Source: Corella eumyota (lineage: Eukaryota > Chordata > Ascidiacea > Phlebobranchia > Corellidae). Taken from it: DNA of 64,000 nt. How positions within the stretch are numbered: the stretch's first letter is position 1; each line of letters begins with the position of its first letter. A model generated the notes under the pieces. That model searched no databases and was not told the origin of the DNA. It worked only from the letters and a program-made list of their open reading frames with translations. Below are positions 61,140 to 64,000 of this stretch, one piece after another. The stretch spans positions 9,956,990 to 10,020,989 of the forward strand of contig OY720102.1 of assembly GCA_963082875.1 (NCBI GenBank), in the 5' to 3' direction. Both the position numbers and the translations under genes were made by a program.

Positions 61140-61810
61140 CCAATCAAGCATATGCTAGCACAACCATCTTTCTGCCATAAAGCAGAGAATTTTGCCTGGG
61201 CGAAATCATAAAAAATAATGATTTTAAATATTTTTTTATCGTAAAATACAAGAAAGAACGGGGTAAAATAACCTCCTCAAAAGGAACAAATTAAAACCAA
61301 ACCTAATATAAAATAAGTTAGCAAGGTTTTTAACATTTTAAAATTAAAATAAAAACATTGAAAAAATTGTTTAACGCAGGAGTAAACTTTTGTACTAAAC
61401 TAAAATACGTGTTATTATCGACGTCACAAATCGGGGGTTTTAACAACTTACCTATCATGTCGCACCGATTTATTTTTTATATTTTGTGGAAAACAACGTA
61501 CCCAAACACGACATATTTAAAAAAAAGTAAATAATATATTAGAAAGTGGTCAAATATAGGTGTAAAGTTTTTATTTTCGTATTATATGCTATATAGGTGA
61601 CGTCACAAGTTGAGGGTTTTGACATTTTACCTATCATGTCGCTCCAATTTATTCTCATATTTTGTAAAAAACAACGTACCCGACCACGACATATTATCAA
61701 AAAAGTGAACAACATATTAGAAAATGATCGAATACGGGTGTAAACTTTGTATTTTCGTAATATACGCTATATAAGTGACGGCACAAATTGGGGGGTTTGA
61801 AAACTTACAA
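61140..61810 (-). repeat. Inverted copy of the 179-bp repeat element
   Basis: The tail (61140-61420) matches 17231-17490 in reverse, and about two 179-bp units follow (61425-61810) with CRE-like GACGTCAC and ACTTACCTATCATGTCGC. Confidence 0.8.
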
Positions 61811-61997
61811 TTTTTATGCATTCGTATTGTTGGTTAGCAGGTCACGTAACCCGTTAAATGACTGACAAAAGTCAAAAAGGTTTGTGTTTACAATTGTAAT
61901 TATTAATTTTTATTATATATCCTTTAAAACTAAGAATCGGCAACAAAATGTGGGTATGGTTCATTAAAAAAAATGTAACGAACCTACTTATCACAAC

Positions 61998-62120
61998 CAG
62001 TGTTCCCTCTAAGAAAAACCCCACCGCACAGGTGCCCAAAAAAGTGCACAATCTTAAAATTGAGTGCCCAGGTGCCCTAATTTTTTTATTGCTCAGGTAC
62101 CCTTAAATCTTTTAACCACC
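61998..62120 (+). mobile_element. hAT-like terminus
   Basis: CAGTGTTCCCTCTAAGAAAA is a common hAT terminal sequence and is followed by GTGCCCA repeats. No partner end or transposase lies in the window. Confidence 0.4.
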
Positions 62121-62129
62121 TTTTTTAGG

Positions 62130-63700
62130 TTAACTTAACATAGAGTCATTTATTTTCATGTTTGGAATTTTATTAAAAAATACATTAACAAATAGATTTA
62201 AATATAAAGTTCGCTTTCAGAATCACTGAATTCGTCTTGTTCTGATATCTATGGTGTTTGTGTAACATCTATATATCTGCGTTCTTTTGTCTGTTGCCAT
62301 TCTTTCAACACTTAAAAAAAAAATTTCCAAACTGTTGGATTCGCCCTGCTTAACAGTTTCTCCTCCACACCTCACCAACATCTCTAGGTGTGATATTTTT
62401 AATCGATTTCTGTAAAAATATAGTAGACTTCATTGTTTCGCTTCTGTTGCTAATAAAACTGCTCTACTTGCGATAAAATAAGTACAAAATAAAGTATTAT
62501 AAAAATTGACTACAAATTATCACACAATTAAAATAACTAAACAAATCAAAGTTAAAATATAATAAACAAATAAAAAGATATAAGAAACAAACAAAAAATA
62601 AATCATCATAATAAATATACAAAAAATATAATAAACAAACATATTAAAGTTAAAATATAATAAACCAACAAAAAAAATCATTATAATAAATAAACAAAAA
62701 ATATAATAAACAAACAAAATATATGAACTTAAATTTTAAATTAACCGGGTTTTGATTTTGAACTTCACTCGACCTTGACCGCCAAACGTTTCTATAAAAG
62801 CCTTTAATATACTACTATCCCGCATCATCCATCGGCTTTTAAAGCAAGTTTCGCATCAAATTCCGTCCCGCAATCCGCGAATTTTTGTTAACGTTTGCAT
62901 ACGATCCCGCAACTTTCCGCACCCCGCAGTTTAGTATGTTGGCTTCCCGCATTCCGTACTTTAGTATTATCCCACTCTTCGCTTGTTTACATTTAGCGAT
63001 AAAGTAAGCGGAGCGACAGCGGTATTATCTACGTCATTACAAACAGAGCTTCCCATTTCTTTTTTTAAATATATTTATTTTTTTAAAAGTTGTATAACTT
63101 TAAAAGTAAATAAAATTATTTAAAGTTAAAACATTTTTGTGTTCAGTGATACCAACTTTACCAAATTTTAAGTAAATAAATATCGTTACTATATGACTTT
63201 AAGTTGAATTTGAAAATCATAAACGGGCCTCTTAACTTTCGATACATTGTGACAATATCACACCCCTTCCTAATAAAAAATATAAAACCTATCACCTTTA
63301 GGTGATATAAAAAAAAACGTCGTTTTCGAACAGAAATGCGCTACAAAAACCAATTAGTCGATATAAGATATAGAAGTTTACTCGAAACTTGATTTCAATA
63401 AGCAGATGAACATGTTACTTTAATAAATTGTATCTATTGTTGCAACCTTTTAAATATAACTTGTATACTTATATCGTAAAAGGTGGCGCAACAAAGTAAA
63501 AATCGTGATAAATGTGGCGCAGTTTGGTTTAGTTTTTATTTGCTTCTTGTTGCATTATAACTGTATATTCGATTATTAGGACTTTAAAATTTAATAGTCC
63601 TGTCGACAGTAGTATTCTTAAAATCAGTTTTGCTTGGCATTACTTTAACCTAAATTTAATTAATACCCAGATTTAAGTAGTTTTAAAGTATAAAGTTTTT
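62130..63700. other. AT-rich stretch with a short GC-richer spot, no gene
   Basis: 62500-62720 is a low-complexity AAACAAACAAAAAATATAAT-type array. 62815-62970 has repeated CCCGCA words. No coding or RNA feature was supported. Confidence 0.5.
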
Positions 63701-64000
63701 TAATTTATTCGCTGTAAACACGCTATTTTTAAATTTAATAGTTAATTGTTTATAATAAAGGCACATTCACACGGCCTACGTAACGTAATGCAAGATTGCG
63801 CCACCATTTAAAATAAACAGAGTCGTTCACACGTACGAACATGTTCGTACGTGCGAGTGTCTGTAGCAAAATTTACGCGAAATTTTGTAGGCGGTATACT
63901 TTTTAATAGTTATTTTTTATAAAAATTTAATAAAGAAATTCCTAGAACTCGTAAAGTTACGCAACGCAACATTTCCTGTTTTGTAAACAGGTGTTAAGTT
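63700..64000. mobile_element. Start of another hAT-family remnant (copy E, runs off the right edge)
   Basis: TTTATTCGCTGTAAACACGC, CACATTCACACGGC, CGTTCACACGTACGAA and AGGCGGTATACTTTT match 32760-33020 in the same order. Confidence 0.6.

Noticed and set aside
62520-62717. Hydrophobic minus-strand frame resembling a membrane protein
   Set aside because: It comes from an AT-rich AAACAAAC/ATAATAAA low-complexity array.
61998-64000. Complete hAT element starting with CAGTGTTCCCTCTAAG
   Set aside because: No inverted partner end or transposase was found before the window ends.

Overview
The window is strongly AT-rich animal nuclear DNA. Polymerase III tRNA genes, a tRNA-headed SINE with a poly(A) tail, a U6-like gene, GT-AG introns and several animal DNA-transposon superfamilies (CACTA/EnSpm, hAT, P, Kolobok-like) show this. 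The mix (ULP1/SWIM/PHD genes, ZMYM1-type hAT, DUF4806-like partner proteins) suits an aquatic invertebrate such as a hydrozoan cnidarian. That is inference; no species-diagnostic host gene is visible. I see almost no ordinary host genes: the window is a transposon graveyard with satellites and decaying tRNA genes.

Layout. 0-4 kb: part of a THAP/Kolobok-like transposase (minus), a broken Myb/SANT-like exon (plus) and a fossil Gypsy-type retroelement (minus). 4.4-11.9 kb: a SWIM-ULP1-PHD gene (plus), split inside its ULP1 domain by a 5.9-kb CACTA-like element with terminal inverted repeats. That element carries a two-exon transposase with one frameshift and a six-exon DUF4806-like gene that reads through without a break. 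11.9-17.3 kb: three tandem-repeat arrays (36, 31 and 179 bp), an unrecognised coding-like patch and a SINE. 18.4-30.3 kb: a GTF2IRD2-like hAT, a gag/protease fossil, a ZMYM1-like hAT and two P-superfamily relics.

30.7-31.2 kb holds the most unusual feature: a tandem array of about 42-nt microexons in the same intron phase. Several encode a hydrophobic core plus acidic serine motif (VIVISDSE) that looks like a SUMO-interacting motif. The array ends with a stop codon and poly(A) signals. 32.2 kb: U6-like gene. 32.7-35.1 kb: a non-autonomous hAT with TIRs and a probable TSD. 35-36.6 kb: AT-rich repeats. 36.6-40.05 kb: a GC-richer island of possible viral origin that abuts a multi-exon ULP1-type protease gene (minus).

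40-61 kb: a two-gene transposon relic (C2H2/transposase-like ORF plus a SAM-like partner) and duplicated blocks. The blocks contain tRNA-Asn, -Ser, -Leu, -Arg and -Thr genes or pseudogenes and remnants of the ZMYM1-type hAT. Between them lie several kb of roughly 120-128-bp AT-rich repeats. An inverted copy of the 179-bp satellite element lies at 61.1-61.8 kb. The rest is AT-rich sequence without visible genes.

Genes work together only within transposons: transposase plus partner protein in the CACTA element, and ORF1 plus ORF2 in the 42-46 kb element. Intron-split models and domain names come from reading by eye and need similarity searches.
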